Shown piece by piece: positions 23,944-31,405 of a stretch of DNA of 51,690 bases. The stretch lies in assembly GCA_910578855.1 (NCBI GenBank), contig CAJTRV010000006.1, positions 1 to 51,690 on the forward strand. Reading direction: 5' to 3'. Source of the DNA: an uncultured Bacilli bacterium (GTDB taxonomy: Bacteria; Bacillota_I; Bacilli_A; RF39; UBA660). Numbering within the stretch: the stretch's first letter is position 1; the number at the start of each line of letters is the position of its first letter. A model generated the notes under the pieces. The model saw nothing but the letters and a program-made list of their open reading frames with translations, made no database searches and was not told the DNA's origin. Made by a program: the position numbers and the translations under genes.

Positions 23944-24644
23944 AGTATTACCTCGCTTACCAATACAATCATCAATAAAATGATAAAAATAAAGTCAAAT
24001 AATTTCCACGATGGTACATGATAATTATTACGGCTAACATTATGTCGAAATAATCGTAAATACATCATATCATCTAACTGTTTTACTCGAAAAAGAGTCA
24101 CCCGTTTTGCTCTTTTTATAAGCTCATTTGTCCTATCTATTTTATCACAAATAGCTTTCCATTGAAAGCTTATTCCCGTTCGGTTTACTTTTTTCCGTAT
24201 ATTAATCCATTCTTGATAAAAAATACCAATATTACGAAAAAACGAAGTTATTTTCCACGCAAGTTCCGTACTAGGAAGACGAAAATAAGTCAGTGGAGCT
24301 AGAACACAGTCCAAACCATAAAAGAGTGTCATCGTATCTTGACTATAAATATAGTAATGAATCATACACCAAAGAATCGAAAGTTGACAAAATAATCTAA
24401 TAAATAGTTGGAGAAACGCGGGCATAAAATAATAAGAACCAATTGCCAAAATAAACAAAATAGTGAGAAAAGGAAATGGTCTCCAAACTTCCCGGAAACG
24501 GATGTGATGATAAAAAATGAATAAATGGACAATCATCATTAATAAAATCATTGCCCAAAACTTATTGGAACTAAATAAAACACAAAAAATGACACCGATC
24601 AAAAATTGCAGGTGAAACCCGGGGTTAATTTTGGTCATTTCCAT
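23940..24644 (-). CDS. ecfT: ECF transporter transmembrane subunit EcfT (divergent)
   Basis: A 234-aa integral membrane protein in the EcfT place of the energy-coupling-factor module. It has several hydrophobic helices (about residues 15-110 and one at the C-terminus, LFDFIFIILLMIVLVSEVIL) and a long basic cytoplasmic part between. The two Ala-Arg-Gly coupling motifs of EcfT are not conserved: the second site reads YLRLFR where ARGYR is expected. I start it at the ATG at 24642-24644, which follows GGGGGTG and overlaps ecfA2 by 20 nt. It ends in TGA. The identification rests on order as well as sequence. Confidence 0.85.
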   Translation of the reverse strand: MEMTKINPGFHLQFLIGVIFCVLFSSNKFWAMILLMMIVHLFIFYHHIRFREVWRPFPFLTILFILAIGSYYFMPAFLQLFIRLFCQLSILWCMIHYYIYSQDTMTLFYGLDCVLAPLTYFRLPSTELAWKITSFFRNIGIFYQEWINIRKKVNRTGISFQWKAICDKIDRTNELIKRAKRVTLFRVKQLDDMMYLRLFRHNVSRNNYHVPSWKLFDFIFIILLMIVLVSEVIL

Positions 24645-25497
24645 GTGAACCACACCCCCATTCAGCATAACGATAGATATCTTTAATTAAATCATTGATT
24701 TGATCACGATACCCCATTTTAATATGCTTTTTTTTCAAAACCATATCAGAAAATGCGATTAAATTTGGAATAGGTATGCCAATCTTCTTTAATTTTCGTG
24801 TATCACGAAATACTTGATATTTTGGACCAGTAAGCAGGACTGTGTGTTGATGCAATATAACAACTTCGTCAAGTAGCGAAAAAACACTATCGATTTGCTT
24901 ACTAAAAATTAATATTGTTTTATGATAACGATTCTTTAATTTACGTAATAAAACGCACAACTTATTTTGTTCATAACGATCCAACCCCAACATTGGTTCT
25001 TCTAAGATAAGAACTGCGGGATTACAAATTAAAGCAACAGCAAGTGCTAACTTTTTCTGTTCCCCACGACTTAAAGTAAATGGATCACGATAAAGATATT
25101 CTGATGGTAAAGCCACCATTTTTAAAGCATCTAATACGCGTTTTTCTAATTCCTGTTCTCGGTAATGGTACTGATGAATGGGGTTCGCTAGTTCTTCATA
25201 AACAGTTGAATAAAGAAAATCACCAATTCCATCTTTGGAAACATATCCAATTTTTCGAAACAGGGGCCGATGGTGAACTTGCTGATCATATGATTTAACT
25301 GTTTCTAAACCGTAATGAATTTCCCCCGCCGTAGGAAGAAAAAAGCCTGCTAGTAACTGGGCTAACCTCGTTTGGTCATCCTCATCAGTACTGATAATAC
25401 CATAAACCTTACGTTCTGTAAATGTCAGTTGGATATCATCTAAAATAGGAAATCCCCGGCCATCTTCATATCGAACAGAATCCATCACTATTTCCAT
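24625..25497 (-). CDS. ecfA2: ECF transporter ATPase subunit EcfA2, Walker A lost
   Basis: A 290-aa ABC ATPase by overall fold. The Walker A region (about residues 33-44) reads GIISTDEDDQTRL and has no GxxGxGKST, so it should not bind ATP normally. The Q-loop Gln is Lys88, the Walker B Asp is Glu166 (LILEEP), and the switch His is replaced by Ser (IFSK). The signature LSRGEQ (142-147) is intact and can complete the site of its partner. The frame is clean, with no sign of frameshift, so the changes look evolved. It overlaps ecfA1 by 10 nt and ecfT by 20 nt. Confidence 0.9.
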   Translation of the reverse strand: MEIVMDSVRYEDGRGFPILDDIQLTFTERKVYGIISTDEDDQTRLAQLLAGFFLPTAGEIHYGLETVKSYDQQVHHRPLFRKIGYVSKDGIGDFLYSTVYEELANPIHQYHYREQELEKRVLDALKMVALPSEYLYRDPFTLSRGEQKKLALAVALICNPAVLILEEPMLGLDRYEQNKLCVLLRKLKNRYHKTILIFSKQIDSVFSLLDEVVILHQHTVLLTGPKYQVFRDTRKLKKIGIPIPNLIAFSDMVLKKKHIKMGYRDQINDLIKDIYRYAEWGCGSHGNDQN

Positions 25498-26294
25498 ATT
25501 TGATTCACCATCCTACCCATATCCAAAACTGTATGATCAATGACATTATAATATTGAAGTTTCTTCGATAGTTCGACCATAAATGGCAACTCATAATGAT
25601 ATTGCTTCAATTCTTTTTCATAAGCACTAATTTTATCAACTGGTATTTCTAAGACAATCGATCCATCATTTAATACTACTAACGTATCACCGTATAACGC
25701 TTCTTCAATATCATGCGTAACATTAAGAATTGTCATATGATTTTGCCTCTGATATCGTCCTAGCAATTTCCATATTCGCTTCTTCTCAACTGGACCAATT
25801 TGACTAAAGGCATCATCTAAAATGAGCAACCGGGGTTTGGTAATCATCGCACTAGCCAAAGCAACGATGGCCGCCTGTTCATTAGTCAACTCCTTCACTG
25901 GTTTTGTCAATAAAGATTCTATTTCAAATAATTCTACAACATCATCAAGATATTTGGTCATTTCATCAGATCCATACTGTAAATTTTCTAAAGGAAATAA
26001 TAAATCTTTTTTTACATACTTCGTCACAAAATTATAATGGGGATTTCCAAGGACAACACCTAGATGTTGTTGCAATAACCGGTCATTATTAATTAGGGGA
26101 TGACCCAAAAGTAATATTTCACCTCTGCCATCCAATAATCCTGTTAATAATTTTACCAACGTTGTTTTTCCCCCACCAGTATTGCCGATCATCGTCACGA
26201 TCTGACCTTCTTTTACCGTAAAATTAACCTGTTTAATAATTTCTTTCCGTTCATAATAAAATGTTAAGTTCTTTGTCTCAATTATATTGCTCAT
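25488..26294 (-). CDS. ecfA1: ECF transporter ATPase subunit EcfA1, degenerate signature
   Basis: A 268-aa ABC ATPase that energises vitamin or metal uptake with EcfA2, EcfT and separate S components. Walker A GNTGGGKTT (37-45), Walker B Asp160 and switch His194 (VTHD) are present. The signature is LTNEQ (136-140) instead of LSGGQ, the catalytic Glu is Asp161 (LLILDDAF), and the Q-loop Gln is Gly (VVLGNP). With EcfA2 the heterodimer would have one loaded site and one dead site. It is the first gene of the module; SD GGTGGTGA and a good promoter lie upstream. Normally it follows rplQ directly. Confidence 0.92.
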   Translation of the reverse strand: MSNIIETKNLTFYYERKEIIKQVNFTVKEGQIVTMIGNTGGGKTTLVKLLTGLLDGRGEILLLGHPLINNDRLLQQHLGVVLGNPHYNFVTKYVKKDLLFPLENLQYGSDEMTKYLDDVVELFEIESLLTKPVKELTNEQAAIVALASAMITKPRLLILDDAFSQIGPVEKKRIWKLLGRYQRQNHMTILNVTHDIEEALYGDTLVVLNDGSIVLEIPVDKISAYEKELKQYHYELPFMVELSKKLQYYNVIDHTVLDMGRMVNQIWK

Positions 26295-26319
26295 ACTATC
26301 ACCACCAAAGACTTTCTCT

Positions 26320-26348
26320 ATTATAATATAATCTTATGGCGATTACAA
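26320..26348 (-). promoter_or_regulatory. ecfA1-ecfA2-ecfT-truA promoter
   Basis: -35 TTGTAA (26343-26348), 17 bp, -10 TATAAT (26320-26325) on the minus strand, about 25 bases before the start codon. Confidence 0.75.
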
Positions 26349-26396
26349 GAAAAAAAACAAGCGTTTTGATAAAAGTACCATATTATAAATACTCAA

Positions 26397-27152
26397 TTAT
26401 ACGCCATCTTTTTGGCGCTGGATATGATAAGCAATTCGTAATAAAAGTTTACGAGGTACAAAGCGGTTAAAGAAGACATTTAATTTCATTAATATTCCGG
26501 GAATAATGATGAGTTTTCGTTGTAACATTTTTTCAATTGCATACTGTGCTACATCATTACTTGATAACCCATTCAAACTAAATGAAACATTCGCTACTTG
26601 ATTAAATTCAGTTGCCACCGGTCCGGGACACAAGCAACCAATATAAACATGACTTTTCTTGCGGCGCAACTCTTCATAAATCCCCTCAGTTAAACGTAAT
26701 ACATATGCTTTCGTTGCATAATAAGTAGCCATCAAGGGTCCTGGTTGAAAAGCAGCACTAGAAGCAACATTAAGAATATATCCTTTATCTTTCATCATAA
26801 AATCTTGTAAGAAAAGTTTGGTTAAAATATGAACTGCTTTAATATTAAGATCAACCATATTTAATTCTTTTTCTAAGGATTGTTTAGAAAATTCGCCAAA
26901 CAAACCAAAACCAGCATTATTAATTACAATATCAATTGGTTGATTTCGTACTCGTTCATATAATGAATAACAATTTTCGGTAATAGAAAGATCCAAACTG
27001 ATAACGGTTACTTCTGTTTTTAAAGTTTGTTTCAATTTTAATAACCGTTCTTTACGACGGGCTACTAGGATAAGATCATACCCTCTCTTACTAAGAATCT
27101 TTGCCATATCATAGCCAATTCCACTACTTGCACCTGTAATAATTGCTAACAC
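26397..27152 (-). CDS. Short-chain dehydrogenase/reductase (SDR)
   Basis: A 251-aa classical SDR oxidoreductase. It has the nucleotide motif TGASSGIG (about residues 6-13), Arg-rich VARRKERL favouring NADP(H), NNAGFG (about 77-82), catalytic Ser in NVASSAAF and Tyr/Lys in YYATKAY (about 144-150), then CPGPVATEF. The substrate is unknown; the closest general pattern is the DltE/YqjQ type of SDR. The start is a GTG seven bases after GAGGTG. It lies between the lipoprotein gene (divergent) and the ECF promoter, in a part of the macro-operon where Firmicutes usually have no gene. Confidence 0.9.
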   Translation of the reverse strand: MLAIITGASSGIGYDMAKILSKRGYDLILVARRKERLLKLKQTLKTEVTVISLDLSITENCYSLYERVRNQPIDIVINNAGFGLFGEFSKQSLEKELNMVDLNIKAVHILTKLFLQDFMMKDKGYILNVASSAAFQPGPLMATYYATKAYVLRLTEGIYEELRRKKSHVYIGCLCPGPVATEFNQVANVSFSLNGLSSNDVAQYAIEKMLQRKLIIIPGILMKLNVFFNRFVPRKLLLRIAYHIQRQKDGV

Positions 27153-27169
27153 ATAATCACCTCAAAATT

Positions 27170-27178
27170 ATTATATCA
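27170..27178 (-). promoter_or_regulatory. Extended -10 promoter of the SDR gene
   Basis: TGATATAAT on the minus strand, about 20 bases before the GTG start; the -35 is weak. Confidence 0.5.
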
Positions 27179-27191
27179 CTGATTCAAAATA

Positions 27192-27220
27192 TTGACTAAT
27201 ATTGGTATTCATAATATAAT
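27192..27220 (+). promoter_or_regulatory. Promoter of the lipoprotein gene
   Basis: TTGACT (27192-27197), 17 bp, TATAAT (27215-27220). It is divergent from and adjacent to the SDR promoter. Confidence 0.8.
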
Positions 27221-27242
27221 GAATGATAGTAGGAGGCCAAAC

Positions 27243-27653
27243 ATGAATCAAAAACGCTATCAAATATTAATCATTTCCCTGGTGATGCTATTATGTGTAA
27301 GTGGATGTTCCTGCACTCGAAAGAAAAAAACCAAACAAACACCAAAACCAACCCAAAGCATGACCAAAGTATTAGATGATCAAAAGGTAGAAACCTTAAA
27401 TATCACCGGTTTTAATATTACTTACAAAGATGGGATTAGTACTGTGGTTGCCAATGTTAAAAATGAATCAAATCAAGATTTAGACTTAGATACTATTGGG
27501 ATTGCCCTATATGATAAGGACCATAAATTATTAGTCGAAACAAGTGCTAATATTGGTGACTCTATTAAAGCCGGAGAAACGACATCATTTACCTCGTATA
27601 TCACCATGGATTTAAGAAATGCTACTAAAATCGAGTATAAAGTAAACAAATAA
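27243..27653 (+). CDS. Small lipoprotein with FxLYD-like domain
   Basis: A 136-aa lipoprotein. The signal peptide carries the lipobox LCVSGC, with Cys at about residue 20, then a basic/Thr/Pro linker (RKKKTKQTPKPTQS). The mature domain (about 45-135) reads ITYKDGISTVVANVKNESNQ...IGIALYDKDHKLL...GDSIKAGETTSF, the shape of FxLYD-type beta-sandwich domains found in surface lipoproteins. I start it at the ATG at 27243, which has AGGAGG upstream; the longer frame begins inside the promoter. Function is unknown. Confidence 0.85.
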   Translation: MNQKRYQILIISLVMLLCVSGCSCTRKKKTKQTPKPTQSMTKVLDDQKVETLNITGFNITYKDGISTVVANVKNESNQDLDLDTIGIALYDKDHKLLVETSANIGDSIKAGETTSFTSYITMDLRNATKIEYKVNK

Positions 27654-27678
27654 AACAATTCCTAGCGAATTGTTTTTT
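27652..27678. terminator. Bidirectional terminator between lipoprotein and 145-aa genes
   Basis: AAAACAATTC and GAATTGTTTT pair perfectly around CTAGC (27652-27676). Both convergent stop codons lie in it. Confidence 0.85.
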
Positions 27679-28099
27679 GATTCCTACTTACGCGTTGTTC
27701 AATAATAGATCGTAAGAGCGTATTATAAATAGGCATGGTAAAAGGAATGTGATGACTTTCCATATAATCTAAAGCAAATAGTTTATCTTCTAACGTTACC
27801 TCATGCAATTCATCCATCACCATAAGTGTCATATTCATATTTAACAATGTCATCTGACTATATACCAAATCATAAAAATAACGGCGATGGAGACTTTTTA
27901 ATTTTCTTATCTCTTCTGGTGTAAACATATTAGAATATCGTTTAATCAATTCAAATGGTGTCATATTCCACAACTCATAATAATCAAGAATACCAAATTT
28001 ATGATAGTCTTCTACATTTGGTAATCCAACCCCATTTTGCAGCTGCTCTTTCGTCGTTAAAATTATGTTCTGATTTGGCATACTCATATCTTGTTTCAT
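27662..28099 (-). CDS. Hypothetical 145-aa protein downstream of rplQ
   Basis: No family is recognised. The product is soluble and helical, with YELWNMTPFELIKRYSNMF, TPEEIRKLKSLHRRYFYDLVYSQ and a Met-rich strand MTLLNMNMTLMVMDELHEV. The SD AAGGAGTG precedes the ATG closely. It has its own -10 (TATAAT, 28131-28136) beyond the rplQ terminator, so it is not part of the ribosomal operon. It ends at a bidirectional terminator shared with the lipoprotein gene. Confidence 0.75.
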   Translation of the reverse strand: MKQDMSMPNQNIILTTKEQLQNGVGLPNVEDYHKFGILDYYELWNMTPFELIKRYSNMFTPEEIRKLKSLHRRYFYDLVYSQMTLLNMNMTLMVMDELHEVTLEDKLFALDYMESHHIPFTMPIYNTLLRSIIEQRVSRNQKTIR

Positions 28100-28130
28100 T
28101 TTTTCACTCCTTTTTAATTAACCATTGCTT

Positions 28131-28159
28131 ATTATATAACAAAGTTGAAAATAATACAA
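28131..28159 (-). promoter_or_regulatory. Promoter of the 145-aa gene
   Basis: TATAAT (28131-28136) with TTGTAT (28154-28159) 17 bp upstream on the minus strand. The -35 lies in the T-run after the rplQ terminator. Confidence 0.5.
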
Positions 28160-28185
28160 AAAAAGATACAAACTATTTTGTATCT
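28156..28185 (-). terminator. rplQ terminator, end of the S10-spc-alpha super-operon
   Basis: AGATACAAA and TTTGTATCT form a 9-bp stem (28164-28172, 28177-28185) with a 4-base loop and a following T-run. The rplQ stop codon starts in the loop. Confidence 0.85.
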
Positions 28186-28529
28186 CCTTCTACTAATTCT
28201 AAAATTACCATTAAAGCATCGTCACCACGACGTTCATTTAATTTTAAAATTCTCGTATAACCACCATTTCTAGTAGCATAACGTTTTGCTAAATCATCAA
28301 ATACTTTTTTCACAGTATCTTTGTCATTGTGTAAGAAAGCAAGTGCTTTTCTTCGTGCAACTAATGATCCATCTTTACCATAAGTAACCATTTTATCTAA
28401 AAATTTACGTACTTCTTTGGCTCTTGTTTCAGTAGTTTGAATGCTTTCGTTTACGATAAGATCACGCGTTAGGTTTGCTAACATACTTCGACGATGTTTT
28501 GAAGTACGTCCTAATTTTCTATAAGCCAT
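28173..28529 (-). CDS. rplQ: 50S ribosomal protein bL17 (L17)
   Basis: 118 aa with the full L17 pattern: YRKLGRTSKHRRSMLANLTRDLI at the start, VNESIQTTETRAKEVRKFLDKMVTYGK (split over about residues 26-52), and NGGYTRILKLNERRGDDALMVILEL at the end. L17 sits near the exit of the peptide tunnel. It is last in the alpha operon, 17 nt after rpoA, with a strong GGAGG SD and an intrinsic terminator at its stop. Confidence 0.98.
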   Translation of the reverse strand: MAYRKLGRTSKHRRSMLANLTRDLIVNESIQTTETRAKEVRKFLDKMVTYGKDGSLVARRKALAFLHNDKDTVKKVFDDLAKRYATRNGGYTRILKLNERRGDDALMVILELVEGDTK

Positions 28530-28546
28530 ATTATTCCTCCTACCTA

Positions 28547-29497
28547 TTAATCTTCATCACGGAATTTAAGACCCATATCTTTAATTTTATCAATGACTTC
28601 TTTTAAAGATTTCTTTCCTAAATTACGGATTTTCATCATTTCTAATTCTGATTTTTCAGTTAAATCACCAAGAGTGTTAATTCCAGCTCTTTTTAAACAG
28701 TTATATGCTCGAACAGAGAAATCTAAGTCATCAATTGAAGTTTCCAATTTTTTCAACTTACTATCTTCTTTCTTTGCATTCATAATTCCTGTTGTATCAG
28801 CAATTTCACTTAAATTAGTAATAATATTCATGTGTTCAATAGTAATTTTAGCAGCTAAGGCCATTGCCTCTTCTGGACGAATAGAACCATTGGTATAGAT
28901 GTTCATGATTAATTTATCATAATTTGCATCTTGCCCAACACGCGCTGCTTCCACTTCGTAGTTAACTCGTTCAATTGGAGAATATAATGCATCGATTGCA
29001 ATGTAACCAAGTTTATTATTTTCTACATATTTCTTGTTTTCATTGGCTGGTACATAACCTCGTCCATTGGCTACGATCATTTCCATCTCAAGTTTTCCAC
29101 CTTTAGATACGGTAGCAATTGGTTGATTTGGATTCATAACCTCAACATCAGCATCAGCAATAATATCGGCTGCAGTAACAGCCTTTTCATCACTTACTGA
29201 GATACGAATTACTTTTTCTTCATCAGAATGATTTTTTACTACAATTTCCTTTAAATTTAGGATAATCGTTGTAACATCTTCGACAATCCCTTCCATCGTT
29301 TGAAATTCATGAGCAACCCCATCAATTTTAACGGCAACAATTGCACTTCCTGGCATACTCGATAACATCACCCGACGAAGAGCGTTTCCTATCGTTGTTC
29401 CGAATCCTCTTTCAAGTGGTTCTAATTCAAATTTTCCATAATTACTATTTTCTACATATTCAGTTATTTTATATACTGGTTTTTCAAAGTTTAACAT
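28547..29497 (-). CDS. rpoA: RNA polymerase alpha subunit
   Basis: A 316-aa alpha subunit of usual length. The N-terminal dimerisation domain (to about residue 228) has LEPLERGFGTTIGNALRRVMLSS (split), GVAHEFQTMEGIVEDVT and VNYEVEAARVGQDANYDKL. The C-terminal domain (about 247-314) has LDFSVRAYNCLKRAGINTLGDL and the helix-hairpin-helix RNLGKKSLKEV that binds UP elements. It lies between rpsK and rplQ as in all Firmicutes. Confidence 0.98.
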   Translation of the reverse strand: MLNFEKPVYKITEYVENSNYGKFELEPLERGFGTTIGNALRRVMLSSMPGSAIVAVKIDGVAHEFQTMEGIVEDVTTIILNLKEIVVKNHSDEEKVIRISVSDEKAVTAADIIADADVEVMNPNQPIATVSKGGKLEMEMIVANGRGYVPANENKKYVENNKLGYIAIDALYSPIERVNYEVEAARVGQDANYDKLIMNIYTNGSIRPEEAMALAAKITIEHMNIITNLSEIADTTGIMNAKKEDSKLKKLETSIDDLDFSVRAYNCLKRAGINTLGDLTEKSELEMMKIRNLGKKSLKEVIDKIKDMGLKFRDED

Positions 29498-29518
29498 ATT
29501 CTAACACTCCTTTTTTTA

Positions 29519-29902
29519 TTATCCACGTGGACGTTTTGGTGGACGACATCCATTGTGTGGTACTGGTGTTACGTCTGTAATTGATGTAATTTCTAACCCT
29601 GCCGTTTGTAATGAACGGATTGCTGTTTCACGTCCAGACCCGATTCCATTTACAAATACTTCAACAGATTTCATTCCCATTTGAACAGCTGCTTTTCCAG
29701 CTGCTTCAGCTGCCATACCAGCAGCAAATGGAGTTGATTTTTTACTTCCTTTGAATCCTAACGTTCCTGCTGATGCCCAGCTAATCGCATTTCCTTCTTT
29801 ATCACAGACTGTTACAATCGTGTTATTAAAGGTTGAATGAATATATGCCTTACCAGCAGGTACATTCTTTTTAACTTTACGTTTTCTTGGTTTATAAGCC
29901 AT
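29519..29902 (-). CDS. rpsK: 30S ribosomal protein uS11 (S11)
   Basis: 127 aa with VPAGKAYIHSTFNNTIVTV, the SWASAGTLGFKGSKKSTPFA block, VNGIGSGRETAIRSL, and the C-terminal DVTPVPHNGCRPPKRPRG that ends nearly all S11 proteins. It forms the platform of the 30S subunit near the mRNA exit. GGAGG SD; 25 nt after rpsM. Confidence 0.98.
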   Translation of the reverse strand: MAYKPRKRKVKKNVPAGKAYIHSTFNNTIVTVCDKEGNAISWASAGTLGFKGSKKSTPFAAGMAAEAAGKAAVQMGMKSVEVFVNGIGSGRETAIRSLQTAGLEITSITDVTPVPHNGCRPPKRPRG

Positions 29903-29927
29903 GTTCTTGACCTCCTTTTAAGTTAAA

Positions 29928-30293
29928 TTATTTCTTTTTATTAGCAATAGTTACTGCTTTACCCTTACGAGTTCTAGCATTTCTACTTGTTCTTTGACCA
30001 CGAACTGGTAGTCCTTTTTTGTGACGAGTTCCTTCGTATGAATTAATTTCCATTTTTGTTTTAATGTTCATATTAACTTCACGACGTAAATCACCTTCCG
30101 TGATATATTTGTTTACTTCATCACGAAGCGAAACTAATTCATCATTTGTTAAATCCTTTGCTTTGGTATTTGGATTTACCTTTGCATCTTTACAAATCGT
30201 TTTTGCAAGCTTTCGTCCAATACCATAGATATAAGTTAAAGCAATTTCAATTCTTTTATTATCAGGTATATCTACACCTTTTATACGTGCCAT
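29928..30293 (-). CDS. rpsM: 30S ribosomal protein uS13 (S13)
   Basis: 121 aa with MARIKGVDIPDNKRIEIALTYIYGIG (split), the LRREVNMNIKTKMEINSYEGTRH region, and the basic tail GLPVRGQRTSRNARTRKGKA that contacts the A- and P-site tRNAs and forms the B1 bridge to L5. Complete; the SD is GGGAGG. It follows rpmJ by 15 nt. Confidence 0.98.
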   Translation of the reverse strand: MARIKGVDIPDNKRIEIALTYIYGIGRKLAKTICKDAKVNPNTKAKDLTNDELVSLRDEVNKYITEGDLRREVNMNIKTKMEINSYEGTRHKKGLPVRGQRTSRNARTRKGKAVTIANKKK

Positions 30294-30308
30294 AAAACAC
30301 CTCCCATA

Positions 30309-30425
30309 TTATTTACCTTGTCTTTGTTTATGTTTAGGGTTTTCACAAATAACCATTACTCTACCCTTACGTTTAATTACTCTGCACTTATCGCAGATTG
30401 GTTTTACTGATGGTCTTACTTTCAT
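30309..30425 (-). CDS. rpmJ: 50S ribosomal protein bL36 (L36), zinc type
   Basis: A 38-aa product: starts MKVRPSVKPICDKCRVIKR and ends NPKHKQRQGK. It keeps the zinc ligands Cys11, Cys14, Cys27 and His32 (C+ form). The ATG has GGAGGG about eight bases upstream. It lies between infA and rpsM, the standard place, and is too short for most length cut-offs. The gap to infA is 10 nt. Confidence 0.97.
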   Translation of the reverse strand: MKVRPSVKPICDKCRVIKRKGRVMVICENPKHKQRQGK

Positions 30426-30435
30426 AGTATCCCTC

Positions 30436-30654
30436 CTACTTATTTCTAAATGTAATGCGCCCATGTTCTAAATCATATGGTGACATTTCTACTGTTACAG
30501 TATCGCCTCGTAAGATGCGAATGTAATTCATTCGGATTTTACCAGAGACATGGGCTTCAATAGTATGTCCATTTTCAAGCTTAACTGTATACTTATTTCC
30601 AGGTTTTACATCAATTACCTTTCCTTGTACTTCAATCGCTTCTTGTTTTGCCAT
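30436..30654 (-). CDS. infA: Translation initiation factor IF-1
   Basis: 72 aa, the usual length, one OB-fold: MAKQEAIEVQGKVIDVKPGN, NGHTIEAHVSGKIRMNYIRIL and a final YDLEHGRITFRNK. IF-1 occupies the A site during initiation. The ATG lies only two bases beyond the TGA stop of map, and the SD GAGGTGATG is made of the last codons of map. Confidence 0.98.
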   Translation of the reverse strand: MAKQEAIEVQGKVIDVKPGNKYTVKLENGHTIEAHVSGKIRMNYIRILRGDTVTVEMSPYDLEHGRITFRNK

Positions 30655-30658
30655 TTCA

Positions 30659-31405
30659 TCACCTCTTCGTTAATATTTCATAACCATCTTTGGTAACTAA
30701 GACAGTATGTTCAAAGTGTGCTGATGGTTTCCCATCGGCCGTTACAATTGTCCAATCATCTTCCAGAATACACACGTGATGTGTTCCAGCATTCAGCATC
30801 GGTTCAACAGCAATCACCATTCCACTTTTCAAAATTGGTCCAGTATTTTTCTTCCCATAATTTGGAACATCAGGTTCTTCATGAATATTACTTCCAACAC
30901 CATGACCAACTAATTCACGAACAACACCTAAATTATGTTTTCTAGCAAAGGTATAAATAGCATAACCAATGTCACCTACCCTTGCCCCATCATGGATTGT
31001 ACTGAGCCCCTTGAAAAGAGCTTCTTCTGTATATTTCATCAAGTTCTGCTTTTCTTCTGATACCTCACCAATTGCATAGGTCCAAGCTGAATCACCATGA
31101 TATCCTTTATAGTTCGCACCAATATCAATACCAATGATATCACCAGCTTGTAAGACCCTATCTGATGGGATACCATGTACAACTTCGTCATTGACAGATG
31201 TACAGACACTACCAGGATATCCTTGGTAATTCTTAAATGATGCGGTTGCACCTTGGGCCAAAATAAAGGCCTCGGCTAACTGATCAATCTCACCAGTCGT
31301 AATTCCTGGTTTTAAATATGGTTGCAAATAATGATGAGTATCACCAACAATTTTACCGGCAATTCTTAAAAGATCTATTTCTTCTGGAGTTTTGATCTTA
31401 ATCAT
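30659..31405 (-). CDS. map: Methionine aminopeptidase, type I
   Basis: A 248-aa enzyme that removes N-terminal Met from new proteins. The five metal ligands are visible: two Asp in DIIGIDIGANYKGYHGDSAWT (split at about residue 92-108), His in GHGVGSNIHEEP, Glu in VEPML and Glu in FEHTVLV. There is no N-terminal zinc or SH3 extension. It ends in TGA, one of only two such stops in the window. The start overlaps the adk stop by eight bases (ATGATTAA), with GGAGGGG upstream. Confidence 0.97.
   Translation of the reverse strand: MIKIKTPEEIDLLRIAGKIVGDTHHYLQPYLKPGITTGEIDQLAEAFILAQGATASFKNYQGYPGSVCTSVNDEVVHGIPSDRVLQAGDIIGIDIGANYKGYHGDSAWTYAIGEVSEEKQNLMKYTEEALFKGLSTIHDGARVGDIGYAIYTFARKHNLGVVRELVGHGVGSNIHEEPDVPNYGKKNTGPILKSGMVIAVEPMLNAGTHHVCILEDDWTIVTADGKPSAHFEHTVLVTKDGYEILTKR

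Noticed and set aside
26295..26396. Riboswitch ahead of the ECF module
   Set aside because: The leader is only about 25 nt after a good promoter, too short for a riboswitch.
23940..31405. Mycoplasma-type genetic code (TGA = Trp)
   Set aside because: TGA closes ecfT and map exactly at the expected protein ends, and Trp is encoded by TGG throughout.
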